NCBI RefSeq assembly: GCF_016680995.1
Contig: NZ_JAEQMG010000158.1
Coordinates: forward strand, 1-5,298
Direction: 5' to 3'
Length of the DNA stretch: 5,298 nt
DNA from: Ruminococcus difficilis
GTDB lineage: Bacteria; Bacillota_A; Clostridia; Oscillospirales; Acutalibacteraceae
This document shows positions 1 through 5,246 of the stretch, piece after piece. The notes below the pieces were generated by a model, which was given only the letters and a program-made list of their open reading frames with translations, was not told the DNA's origin and searched no databases. Positions within the stretch are counted from its first letter, which is position 1, and each line of letters begins with the position of its first letter. A program made the translations under genes and the position numbers.

Positions 1-115
1 GACTATCATCGGCAAATATGCTACTCAACGTCGCCGCTCCTACGCTCTCAACGGGGGAACTTTCTTGTTTGACTCTTTTTGTTCGAGCCTGTTGTGTCAA
101 CTATTATTATACAAG
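1..115 (-). mobile_element. 5' end of a group I intron or IStron interrupting the primase gene (partial, runs off the window)
   Basis: The primase reading frame is lost here: after the GAT codon at 118-116 it reads only two more codons, then TAA TAA TAG. The host gene ends in TTTGAT. On the minus strand, eight bases just before the break (TGTTTGAT, 123-116) can pair with GTCAAACA (73-66) inside the inserted sequence. That gives seven Watson-Crick pairs plus a terminal U.G wobble at the last exon base, which is the hallmark of the P1 helix and 5' splice site of group I introns. The inserted sequence also has a small hairpin (GTTG-ACA-CAAC, 101-91) and a possible P2-like stem (53-49 with 33-29). 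TTGAT is also the sequence after which clostridial IStrons and some IS605-family elements insert, as known for CdISt1. The intron is in the sense orientation. The catalytic core, 3' splice site and any endonuclease or TnpA/TnpB gene lie outside the window, so intron versus IStron versus another insertion is unresolved. The implied P1 loop of about 42 nt is long. Confidence 0.6.
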
Positions 116-1708
116 ATCAAACATACGCGCGTTCGTCAGAGCACTCTCGCTCAGATCGTCGTCGATGAACAGCAGCTTGCCCTCGACATTTGCCACGCCG
201 AACGCTTTTTGCAGTGTGCTGATACTCTCGTTGTAGCAGTTGTCCTCGCCGATAACGCCGTTGAGGATCGCACCCAGCACGCTCTTGCCCTCGCCGCCTT
301 CGCCTATGATGATCAGCGCCTTTTGCAGAATCGTTGTCGGAATAAGGCAATAACCGCAGTATTGCTGTATGGTGATTTGGTCATCGCCCTGGTACACGTC
401 TTGCAGATAGCGCAGGAACCGCTCCGGCTTTGGCGCGTTGGGATCATACTTCACCGGAAAGCGGTTCAGGCAGAAGTCCTTTTCTTCGCTGAACACCGTG
501 AACAGCCCGTCCTTATCTTTCGATAAGGTGCCGTTTTGAAAGTGCAGGTGTCCGGTGTCCGGCTTCGGCGGCTCCGTGTAGCAGAGCGCTTTAATGCTGC
601 GCAGCAGCTTTTCCGCCTTGTCGCCGTGGTTCGTCTTGACGTAGGGCAGGATATCGCGGATGATCAGCTGCCGCGCCTTGCCGTCCTCGATCGCGCCGTC
701 TACCGAATAGAGCTTGTTGTTGATACAGCGAACCTGTTTCTGTGCGATGAATTCCGTGACATACATCTGCTCGTTTAGTTTCCGGCTGTCGCCGCTGCCG
801 CTTGTCCATACCGGATGGGTCGGCGCTTCTTTTGCCGGAGCCGTTGGCACATATTCCGCCGTCCGATCTGTCAAGGCTTCCAGACGCAGCAAGACGGTTT
901 CGGCGATCGTTTTGCCGCTGTCGGGCGTTTCGCTCTCGTAAACGTCGGTGATATCGCCCTTTGTCGGTAGTTCCTTCCATTCCTCGGTCAGATCGAGCAC
1001 CTTGACGGACTGCGCAACCGGCAGGAGCTGCCCGGCGACGTACCGCGCAAAGGCTTGTCCTGCTTCGTCGTTATCGGGTATCACCGCAACGTCTGCGCCG
1101 GTGAACAGAGCGTTATAGGCGCTGTCCCATTTCTTTGCAGGATTCTTCGCCGTCGCCGCGCCGTGCGGCGAACAGATTGCAGGCAAGCGCAGTTTTTTGG
1201 TGAGCGTGTCAACGTCTTTTTCGCCCTCGGCAAGATAGAGCACCTTGCCGTGCTGCTTTGCCCATTCAATGTTGTTTTGCTTGTAAAGCGGCGGTGATAT
1301 ACTCCGTCCGTTCTCCTTGGGTAAGCCCTTTACCCATTCTGCGCCGCGCTTGTGATACCAGCAAAAGCACTTTTTGTAGGCTTGCTTTTTGTCGTTCCAA
1401 ACGTAGTACCGCGATTTTTTCAGGCTGTCGGTGTAGCAGTAGTCCACGCCCGGCGGTTTTTCGCCGCGCTCAGACCGCCGCTGTTCGGCAAACAGTTCCT
1501 TTACGGGAAGCCCCAGCGTTTCCATCACGCGCCTGCCGTCCGCTTCACAGACAGGACATGCCATCAGGATCTTGCCGTCCTTTTCCAAAATATCAAGGCT
1601 CGGCTCGTGGTCGTTATGGCACGGACAAAGCGCTTTGTAATGCCGGTCGCCGAGCCGTTTTACGCCCTGAAAATAGGGGAGAAGTTCTTCGATGTGCAAG
1701 CGGCTCAC
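107..1708 (-). CDS. P4-type primase/helicase, exon 1 or truncated (CHC2 zinc finger, TOPRIM, D5-type NTPase up to Walker B)
   Basis: Replication protein of the phage/plasmid P4 primase type, which makes primers and unwinds DNA at the element's origin. The start is GTG at 1708, overlapping the TGA of the upstream gene as GTGA; the frame stays open further upstream, but that part is out-of-frame translation of the neighbour. Visible in 533 codons: a CHC2-like zinc finger (C28, H31, C51, C54); a TOPRIM domain around 155-230 (AEGEKD with E161, then VIPDNDEAG with D212 and D214); a linker; and a D5/P4-like NTPase with Walker A GEGGEGKS (469-476) and Walker B LLFIDDD (512-518). It then ends abruptly at ...ARMFD-LV. 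Relatives continue well past this point with sensor, arginine finger and a C-terminal winged helix, all missing here. The last true codon is probably D531 (118-116); L, V and the stop belong to the inserted intron-like sequence. Spliced, the gene may be functional; unspliced, the product would lack an intact helicase. Confidence 0.88.
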   Translation of the reverse strand: MSRLHIEELLPYFQGVKRLGDRHYKALCPCHNDHEPSLDILEKDGKILMACPVCEADGRRVMETLGLPVKELFAEQRRSERGEKPPGVDYCYTDSLKKSRYYVWNDKKQAYKKCFCWYHKRGAEWVKGLPKENGRSISPPLYKQNNIEWAKQHGKVLYLAEGEKDVDTLTKKLRLPAICSPHGAATAKNPAKKWDSAYNALFTGADVAVIPDNDEAGQAFARYVAGQLLPVAQSVKVLDLTEEWKELPTKGDITDVYESETPDSGKTIAETVLLRLEALTDRTAEYVPTAPAKEAPTHPVWTSGSGDSRKLNEQMYVTEFIAQKQVRCINNKLYSVDGAIEDGKARQLIIRDILPYVKTNHGDKAEKLLRSIKALCYTEPPKPDTGHLHFQNGTLSKDKDGLFTVFSEEKDFCLNRFPVKYDPNAPKPERFLRYLQDVYQGDDQITIQQYCGYCLIPTTILQKALIIIGEGGEGKSVLGAILNGVIGEDNCYNESISTLQKAFGVANVEGKLLFIDDDLSESALTNARMFDLV

Positions 1709-2001
1709 CGTCCTGCCGCTACGGGACGAATGCCGCCAAAGCTGTACACCTTCGCTTTCGGCTGGAATTTTTCCGCAGTTGGATCTGTCAGGTACTCGAT
1801 CAGCACGTCGAGGTTGATCAAAACCTTGTTGCCGGCTTTCAGCTCCGGCAGAATGCCGTCCTTTATCAGCTGACGGAGATAATTCTCCGTTATCGCTGTG
1901 CCGGGGCAATCCTCTTTGATTTTATGTACCGCGTCCTTAACGGTCAAAACAACGGGTATTTTGCGTGTAGCGGCGAGCTCTGCCGCTGTGTTAGTCATCA
2001 T
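1705..2001 (-). CDS. Small excisionase-like winged-helix DNA-binding protein
   Basis: A 98-residue protein with a central segment of the excisionase/MerR-like helix-turn-helix type: LTVKDAVHKIKEDCP (around residues 19-33), then ITENYLRQLIKDGILPELKAG and a wing leading to VLINLDVLIEYL. This is the usual layout of small element-encoded proteins that bind and bend DNA at attachment sites or act as transcription regulators. The start is the first of two adjacent ATG codons (2001-1999), 8 nt after a good AAAGGAG site; the second ATG would be 11 nt away. The stop overlaps the GTG of the primase gene (GTGA), so the two are translationally coupled and belong to one operon. The unusual position, directly upstream of the primase rather than next to the integrase, leaves open whether it is a true excisionase or a replication/operon regulator. 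Confidence 0.75.
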   Translation of the reverse strand: MMTNTAAELAATRKIPVVLTVKDAVHKIKEDCPGTAITENYLRQLIKDGILPELKAGNKVLINLDVLIEYLTDPTAEKFQPKAKVYSFGGIRPVAAGR

Positions 2002-2167
2002 AACTGATACTCCTTTCTCCGCGTGCCGCGGCTGTCAGTGCGCCTTTTGATAGTATGTACTGTCATAAGACCATCGGCTAACGGCGCGCTATAACGTGGG
2101 ATTTTATTGTAAAATATCGGGAGCAAGTCGCAGTTAGAACGATATGCCCCTCACTATACCCTGAAAA

Positions 2168-2225
2168 TTCGCGAAAAATTGCATACAACTATGCAACTTT
2201 CGGGAAAATTTCTCGGGAAAAATTG
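2168..2225. repeat. Three iteron-like A-rich near-repeats
   Basis: Copies of a motif close to TTCGSGAAAAATTG: TTCGCGAAAAATTG at 2168-2181, TTCGGGAAAATTT at 2199-2211 and CTCGGGAAAAATTG at 2212-2225. The spacing is irregular (31 and 13 bases). Short repeats in an AT-rich stretch close to a P4-type primase gene could be initiator binding sites, but the copies are degenerate and few, so this is a weak call. Confidence 0.35.
2172..2202. other. Extended inverted repeat / hairpin
   Basis: A perfect 7-bp stem TTGCATA (2179-2185) with TATGCAA (2190-2196) around the loop CAAC, extended after a small bulge by CGAAA (2172-2176) with TTTCG (2198-2202). There is no T-run after it on the plus strand, so it does not look like a terminator. 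It could be a protein-binding palindrome or part of an origin. Confidence 0.5.
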
Positions 2226-2229
2226 TTTT

Positions 2230-2245
2230 GGGCTTTATAAATCCC
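2230..2245. other. 16-bp near-perfect palindrome centred on TTTATAAA
   Basis: GGGCTTTATAAATCCC is self-complementary except for one symmetric mismatch. It overlaps the putative -35 element of the plus-strand promoter at 2234-2262, so it could be an operator controlling that promoter. Confidence 0.35.
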
Positions 2246-2262
2246 GCAAAATGTGTTAGAAT
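2234..2262 (+). promoter_or_regulatory. Putative sigma-70-type promoter of a short plus-strand RNA
   Basis: A -10 element TAGAAT (2257-2262) preceded by TGT, giving an extended -10 (TGnTAGAAT). A weak -35 candidate TTTATA (2234-2239) lies 17 nt upstream. Transcription would start near 2269. No protein gene follows before the terminator at 2304-2347. Confidence 0.45.
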
Positions 2263-2268
2263 ATCAGC

Positions 2269-2347
2269 AGGACTATAAAACGTGAGTTTGGTTTTTGGTC
2301 TCAGCCGTTCAGAGTGTTCCCGCACTTTGAGCGGCGCTTTTTGTTTT
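2269..2347 (+). ncRNA. Putative small RNA of about 75 nt ending in an intrinsic terminator
   Basis: Defined only by a promoter-like sequence upstream and a strong terminator downstream, with no plausible coding sequence between. It would be transcribed opposite to the Cro-like/excisionase/primase direction, so it could act as an antisense RNA against a leftward read-through transcript. Function is unknown, and the start site is estimated from the -10 element. Confidence 0.35.
2304..2347 (+). terminator. Strong intrinsic terminator, plus strand
   Basis: A 13-bp stem (2304-2316 with 2323-2335, two G.T wobbles) around the 6-nt loop TTCCCG, followed by GCTTTTTGTTTT. It works only in the plus direction; read leftwards there is no T-run after the stem. 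No annotated plus-strand gene precedes it, which is why a short RNA is proposed. Confidence 0.75.
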
Positions 2348-2381
2348 ATGCGATCCTTTCATCATGTGCGCCTTTTCTGCG

Positions 2382-2579
2382 CTATACAGCGGCATTCATT
2401 TTCTTCTTTGCCGCTGCGATTTCGTCGATAACGGCGAGGATCCGCTGCTTTTCGTTGGTAGGAAGCTCCCGACGGAGCTTGCGGGTGATTGTTGGCTCAC
2501 TTATGCCTAATCTGTCTGCAATTTCCCATAGCCGTACACCGTTTTTTCGTGCCTTTGTTCTTAATTCCAGATTGTTCAT
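2382..2579 (-). CDS. Small Cro-like helix-turn-helix protein
   Basis: A 65-residue, highly charged protein with a helix-turn-helix: VRLWEIADRLGISEPTITRK, followed by LRRELP and a final amphipathic helix ending in AAAKKKMNAAV. This resembles the small phage or element regulators that oppose a CI-type repressor. The start ATG (2579-2577) has an AAAGGGG ribosome binding site 8 nt upstream. It diverges from the larger repressor gene and is served by the consensus promoter at 2691-2663. It would bind DNA, probably the ATC/GAT inverted repeat in the shared control region. It could equally be an early-operon activator; a Cro-like role rests on gene position and size. Confidence 0.75.
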   Translation of the reverse strand: MNNLELRTKARKNGVRLWEIADRLGISEPTITRKLRRELPTNEKQRILAVIDEIAAAKKKMNAAV

Positions 2580-2606
2580 AATTTCAACCCCTTTGTGAAT
2601 TTATTG

Positions 2607-2635
2607 TTGACAAATCATCATCAATAGATTATCAT
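2607..2635 (+). promoter_or_regulatory. Promoter for the repressor-integrase operon
   Basis: TTGACA (2607-2612), a 17-nt spacer and TATCAT (2630-2635). Transcription would start near 2642, leaving a 5' leader of about 114 nt before the repressor ATG. The left arm of the inverted repeat lies in the spacer and the right arm over the start site, so a protein bound there would block this promoter. Confidence 0.7.
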
Positions 2636-2648
2636 AGATGATGATGAT
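2614..2648. promoter_or_regulatory. Candidate operator: ATC/GAT inverted repeat between facing promoters
   Basis: ATCATCATC (2614-2622) is mirrored by GATGATGATGAT (2637-2648); the fourfold GAT means the symmetry can be drawn in two registers. It covers the spacer, -10 region and start site of the rightward promoter and lies just downstream of the start of the leftward one. It is the likely binding site of one or both helix-turn-helix proteins encoded on either side. Confidence 0.6.
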
Positions 2649-2662
2649 ATTATCTACATTTG

Positions 2663-2691
2663 ATTATAACGTGGAAATATTGATATGTCAA
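2663..2691 (-). promoter_or_regulatory. Perfect consensus promoter for the leftward (Cro-like) operon
   Basis: On the minus strand, TTGACA (2691-2686), exactly 17 nt, then TATAAT (2668-2663): a full match to the sigma-70/sigma-A consensus. Transcription would start near 2656, giving a leader of about 77 nt before the ATG at 2579. It faces the rightward promoter at 2607-2635. Confidence 0.85.
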
Positions 2692-2755
2692 GAAAAATTC
2701 CTTATTTTCTATAAATGTGGAAAAAACACTACACGTGGACATGGGGTTGAAAAAA

Positions 2756-3598
2756 ATGCAAATTAAAGACACAATCAAAAAACTTAGAACGGACTATAAG
2801 TACACACAAGTTGATTTGGCTGAAAAACTAAATTGTAATAGACAGAAAATTGCCGATTGGGAACGCGGGAAGTCAACTCCATCTACAGACGACTTAATAC
2901 TTCTTGCACGGATTTTCGATACAACAACAGACTATCTTCTTGGAATATCATATGTAAAAACAGTTAACCCTGAAATAAATAGCATTAATTATGCGTTAGG
3001 GCTCTCAGAACAATCTATTGAAAAGCTAAACTATTTGCAAAAAAGAGCAGTTGGAAAAGAAGAAGCTGAAGAACTTTCCGAAACAATAAAAATTGGCGGA
3101 CATGATGTTGAGGCTTTGCCTTTAGAGTGGTTTGAAGTTTTGACAAAGTTGGATGCGAAAAACGCTACAGAGGAAGAAATACAAAGCGCGAAAGAAAGAG
3201 TAAAGCAGGATACGATTGAGTATATTATCGAAAAAGACACATATGAACCAGCACTTGTTTTGGAAGTGCTAAATGATCTTATCCAGAAAGATGATTTTGA
3301 AAGCTTTATGCTCGCTTTGTATGTGTATTTGTACTCAGATACAAGCGAACTAAAAACATCAATTGCTGGGGTAATGGTGCCACAGCAGAAAAAACTACCG
3401 AGCGATAAAAGAGAACTTCATGTTGAAATAACAAGAGACCTGTTTATTGAATCGTACCTATTAAAAATTAATGATTATCTTAGAAAGTGGAGAAAAAAAG
3501 GTAGAATTAAGCTTGCTTATTTGACTGCTTGCGAAGATTATAGTTATTTTGAAGAATGTGGAGGTGATCAAGATAGCAACCATCGAAAAGAGGAATAA
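2756..3598 (+). CDS. XRE-family (CI-type) repressor without a peptidase domain
   Basis: A 280-residue protein with an N-terminal XRE/lambda-repressor-type helix-turn-helix (about residues 1-65: KKLRTDYKYTQVDLAEKLN, then RQKIADWERGKSTPSTDDL, then IFDTTTDYLLGIS), the classic signature of this family. The rest is charged and helical, with a LGLSEQSIEKLNYL segment seen in other Firmicute XRE proteins. I see no S24/LexA-like Ser-Lys self-cleavage region. The start is ATG 2756, which has GGGG 9 nt upstream and begins the usual MxIKDTIKKLR; GTG 2717 and ATG 2741 in the same frame lack a good ribosome binding site or add an atypical extension. The gene is strikingly AT-rich with AAA/AGA/TTA codons, unlike its neighbours, suggesting separate acquisition. 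Its 3' end overlaps the integrase start, so the two are co-transcribed. It likely represses the leftward operon. Confidence 0.88.
   Translation: MQIKDTIKKLRTDYKYTQVDLAEKLNCNRQKIADWERGKSTPSTDDLILLARIFDTTTDYLLGISYVKTVNPEINSINYALGLSEQSIEKLNYLQKRAVGKEEAEELSETIKIGGHDVEALPLEWFEVLTKLDAKNATEEEIQSAKERVKQDTIEYIIEKDTYEPALVLEVLNDLIQKDDFESFMLALYVYLYSDTSELKTSIAGVMVPQQKKLPSDKRELHVEITRDLFIESYLLKINDYLRKWRKKGRIKLAYLTACEDYSYFEECGGDQDSNHRKEE
3560..3575 (+). promoter_or_regulatory. Exceptionally strong ribosome binding site followed by an AUA codon
   Basis: GGAGGTGATC (3560-3569) is complementary over ten bases to the usual 3' end of 16S rRNA. The codon at ideal distance, 8 nt after GGAGG, is ATA (3573-3575), in the integrase frame. 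The available canonical codons (TTG 3549, GTG 3558, GTG 3564) lie upstream of or inside this site and cannot use it. The site sits inside the end of the repressor gene. Confidence 0.6.
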
Positions 3599-4967
3599 TT
3601 CCTACCGCTTCATTGTGTCCTGTGGTTACGACATGACCGGCAAGCAGATCCGCAAAACCATGACATGGAAGCCGGAGCCGAACATGACCGCCAAGCAGAT
3701 AGAAAAGGAGGTACAGCGGCAGGCTACGCTCTTTGAGGAACGCTGCCTAAAGGGTCAGGTGCTCGATGAAAACATCCGCTTTGCCGAGTTCGCCGAGATA
3801 TGGATGAAAGACCGCAAAAACGATTTGCGGCCGCGCACCTACGCCCGGTATGAGAGCCTGCTGCCGCGGATAAACGCCGCGATCGGTCACATCAAGCTCT
3901 GCAAGATACAGCCGCCGCATTTGCGCGCGTTCTATGCCAATCTTGCCGAGAGCGGCGTCCGGCTCGACACCAAATACACCTGCAACATCAGCATGGACGA
4001 TTATCTGCGCGAAAATGAGCTGACCACCGCCGCGCTGTGCCGGCGTTCGGGACTCTCCAACACGACGATGATCTCCATTCGCAAGGGTAACAATGTCAAT
4101 CAACAGAACGCCGAAAAGCTCGCCGCTGCGCTCGAAATGCCGCTGTCGGAGCTGTTTACGCCCGTCGGTGAAGGTCACAAGACGCTCTCAGGCAAGACGA
4201 TACAGCATTATCACCGCCTGATTTCGGTGATCCTGCATACCGCCGTTGAGTGGGGCGTGCTGTTCTCAAACCCCTGCGACCGCACGAAAACGCCGAAAGC
4301 AGAGGAAAAAGAAGCCAAATATATCGACGAGGTGCAGGCGGACGCGTTGATCAGCGCGATCGAGACCGCCGATGAGCTGCACCGCACCATTGTGCGCCTG
4401 CTGCTGTTCACGGGAATGCGGCGCGGCGAAGCCCTCGGCTTGAAGTGGTCGGATATTGATTTCAAAAAGGGAACGCTGAAAATCTGCCGCACGATACAGT
4501 TTCTTCCGAAGCGCGGTATCTTTGAAGACAAGCCGAAGAACAAGAGCTCCGAGCGCGTGATCAGACTGCCGCAGACAACGCTTGACGATTTGCGCGCGCA
4601 CCAAGTCGCTCAGACGGAGCAGCGTCTATCGCTTGGGTCCTACTGGAAGGGAACAGAGGACTATGTTTTCACGAACCCCGAAGGCAAGCCGCTCAAGCCC
4701 GACAGCGTGTCGAGCTGGTTTTCCAAGTTTATGAAGCAGCACCCGGAGATCCCTTTCATCACGCTGCACTCGCTCAGACATACCAACGCCACGTTGCAGC
4801 TCGCCGCCGGCGTGCCGATCACCACGGTATCCAAGCGGTTAGGACACTCCAACACCGCCACGACCGGCAGGGTATACGCCCACGCGATCCAATCCGCCGA
4901 CGATCTCGCCGCCGAAAAGCTCGACGATTTATTCATCCAACAGAGAAAGAAATCCGCTGCAAGCTGA
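3573..4967 (+). CDS. int: Tyrosine-family site-specific integrase with an embedded helix-turn-helix domain
   Basis: Catalyses integration and excision of the element at the tRNA-Trp site. From ATA 3573 it is 464 residues. The order is: an N-terminal arm-type DNA-binding domain (ATIEKRNNSYRF, SCGYD, about 1-60); the first part of the core-binding domain (about 66-130); an inserted XRE-like helix-turn-helix (about 135-198: DDYLRENELTTAALCRRSGL, then AEKLAAALEMPLSELFTPV); the second core-binding part (HYHRLISVILHTAVEWGV); and the catalytic domain. All catalytic residues are visible: R283 (TGMRRGE), K324 (NKSSER), H399 and R402 (HSLRH), H425 (GHSN) and Y435 (RVYAH), so it should be active. The start is uncertain: homologues typically begin MATIEKRGNSYR, matching ATA-GCA-ACC exactly, and the ribosome binding site points there; canonical alternatives are TTG 3549, GTG 3558 and GTG 3564. 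It overlaps the repressor gene by 26-50 bp and ends before a terminator. Confidence 0.93.
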   Translation: MATIEKRNNSYRFIVSCGYDMTGKQIRKTMTWKPEPNMTAKQIEKEVQRQATLFEERCLKGQVLDENIRFAEFAEIWMKDRKNDLRPRTYARYESLLPRINAAIGHIKLCKIQPPHLRAFYANLAESGVRLDTKYTCNISMDDYLRENELTTAALCRRSGLSNTTMISIRKGNNVNQQNAEKLAAALEMPLSELFTPVGEGHKTLSGKTIQHYHRLISVILHTAVEWGVLFSNPCDRTKTPKAEEKEAKYIDEVQADALISAIETADELHRTIVRLLLFTGMRRGEALGLKWSDIDFKKGTLKICRTIQFLPKRGIFEDKPKNKSSERVIRLPQTTLDDLRAHQVAQTEQRLSLGSYWKGTEDYVFTNPEGKPLKPDSVSSWFSKFMKQHPEIPFITLHSLRHTNATLQLAAGVPITTVSKRLGHSNTATTGRVYAHAIQSADDLAAEKLDDLFIQQRKKSAAS

Positions 4968-4976
4968 TATAAAAAG

Positions 4977-5004
4977 ACCGCTGCCATCACGACAGCGGTT
5001 TTTT
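4977..5004 (+). terminator. Intrinsic terminator after the integrase gene
   Basis: Stem ACCGCTG (4977-4983) with CAGCGGT (4993-4999), a 9-nt loop, then a T-run to 5004. An A-run just before the stem (4971-4975) means it may also work leftwards. Confidence 0.85.
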
Positions 5005-5207
5005 CATGGGTTTTATTCAGAAGTCGACAGCGGCAAAGTCAAAAAAAGCAAGCGGACGGCACTAAGTGAATCAGCCGAAATCCCGCCGCAAATCTCAATA
5101 ACTCTCTGTATAACCCGATACCCATAAACACCAAATAAACCCCAAACCGAGGATTTTTGACCCATTCGCCAAGCATCAGAACAGCATGGAACAAAAAGAA
5201 AAGCCTT

Positions 5208-5227
5208 AAAAACGGCTTAGATAAGCC
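5208..5227 (-). terminator. Terminator downstream of tRNA-Trp
   Basis: On the minus strand, GGCTT-ATCT-AAGCC (5227-5214) followed by GTTTTT, about 20 nt after the tRNA 3' end. If the attachment site is the tRNA end, this terminator belongs to the element and replaces the chromosomal one. Confidence 0.6.
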
Positions 5228-5232
5228 ATTCT

Positions 5233-5244
5233 TAAGACCATCGG
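5233..5244. repeat. 12-bp motif TAAGACCATCGG shared with 2066-2077
   Basis: Identical 12-mers at 2066-2077, upstream of the excisionase-like gene, and here, 2 bp from the tRNA CCA end. The match extends to 14 of 16 with flanks. A 12-bp match somewhere in a window this long can arise by chance; the positions are what make it notable. Confidence 0.3.
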
Positions 5245-5246
5245 TT

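Larger units (their letters stand above)
2002..2381. other. Non-coding, structured intergenic region of about 380 bp (candidate origin/regulatory region)
   Basis: No convincing protein gene. Minus-strand frames such as 2325-2134 begin with GTG inside a terminator hairpin and lack a ribosome binding site. The stretch contains three similar A-rich repeats (2168-2225), an extended hairpin (2172-2202), a near-palindrome (2230-2245), a plus-strand promoter (2234-2262) and a strong plus-strand terminator (2304-2347). I saw no strong minus-strand promoter for the excisionase-primase operon, so that operon may be read from the promoter at 2691-2663 through the Cro-like gene, or from a weak promoter I did not recognise. 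The location next to a P4-type primase makes a replication origin plausible, but this is inference. Confidence 0.5.
5005..5246. other. Non-coding attachment flank between integrase and tRNA-Trp
   Basis: No supportable gene; the only frame with an ATG at 5005-5007 gives 19 codons. Short A/C-rich near-repeats (AAACACC, AAACCCC and AAACC around 5127-5150) might be integrase arm-binding sites, though this is weak. The right side has a hairpin that acts as terminator for the tRNA and a 12-bp motif, TAAGACCATCGG (5233-5244), also found at 2066-2077. Confidence 0.5.

Noticed and set aside
83..101. TTCGAGC resembling a tRNA T-loop
   Set aside because: The flanking bases do not form a T-stem, and there is no acceptor or anticodon arm around it.
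1..106. Short open minus-strand frame after the stops, ending in IFADDS at the window edge
   Set aside because: FADD recalls reverse transcriptases, but it lies only about 30 codons after a stop with none of the preceding RT motifs; the RNA-level P1 pairing explains the region better.
65..526. Plus-strand frames opposite the primase gene, up to 249 codons (for example 65-526 and 1258-2007)
   Set aside because: Antisense shadows of a GC-rich gene with clear domains on the minus strand; no ribosome binding sites or family motifs.
1709..1909. N-terminal extension of the primase frame upstream of GTG 1708
   Set aside because: The frame is open, but the sequence is the excisionase-like gene read in another frame; the GTGA overlap gives a natural start, and the CHC2 zinc finger begins 28 residues later.
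2134..2325. 63-codon minus-strand frame
   Set aside because: Starts with GTG inside the terminator hairpin, has no ribosome binding site and no recognisable domain; the DNA is rich in repeats and hairpins instead.
2090..2674. TATAACGTGG shared by 2090-2099 and 2665-2674
   Set aside because: A 10-bp match is expected several times by chance in a window this size, and the first copy has no matching -35 element, so it does not support a second promoter.
5005..5064. 19-codon frame after the integrase terminator
   Set aside because: Starts right after the T-run, has no ribosome binding site and is too short to support.
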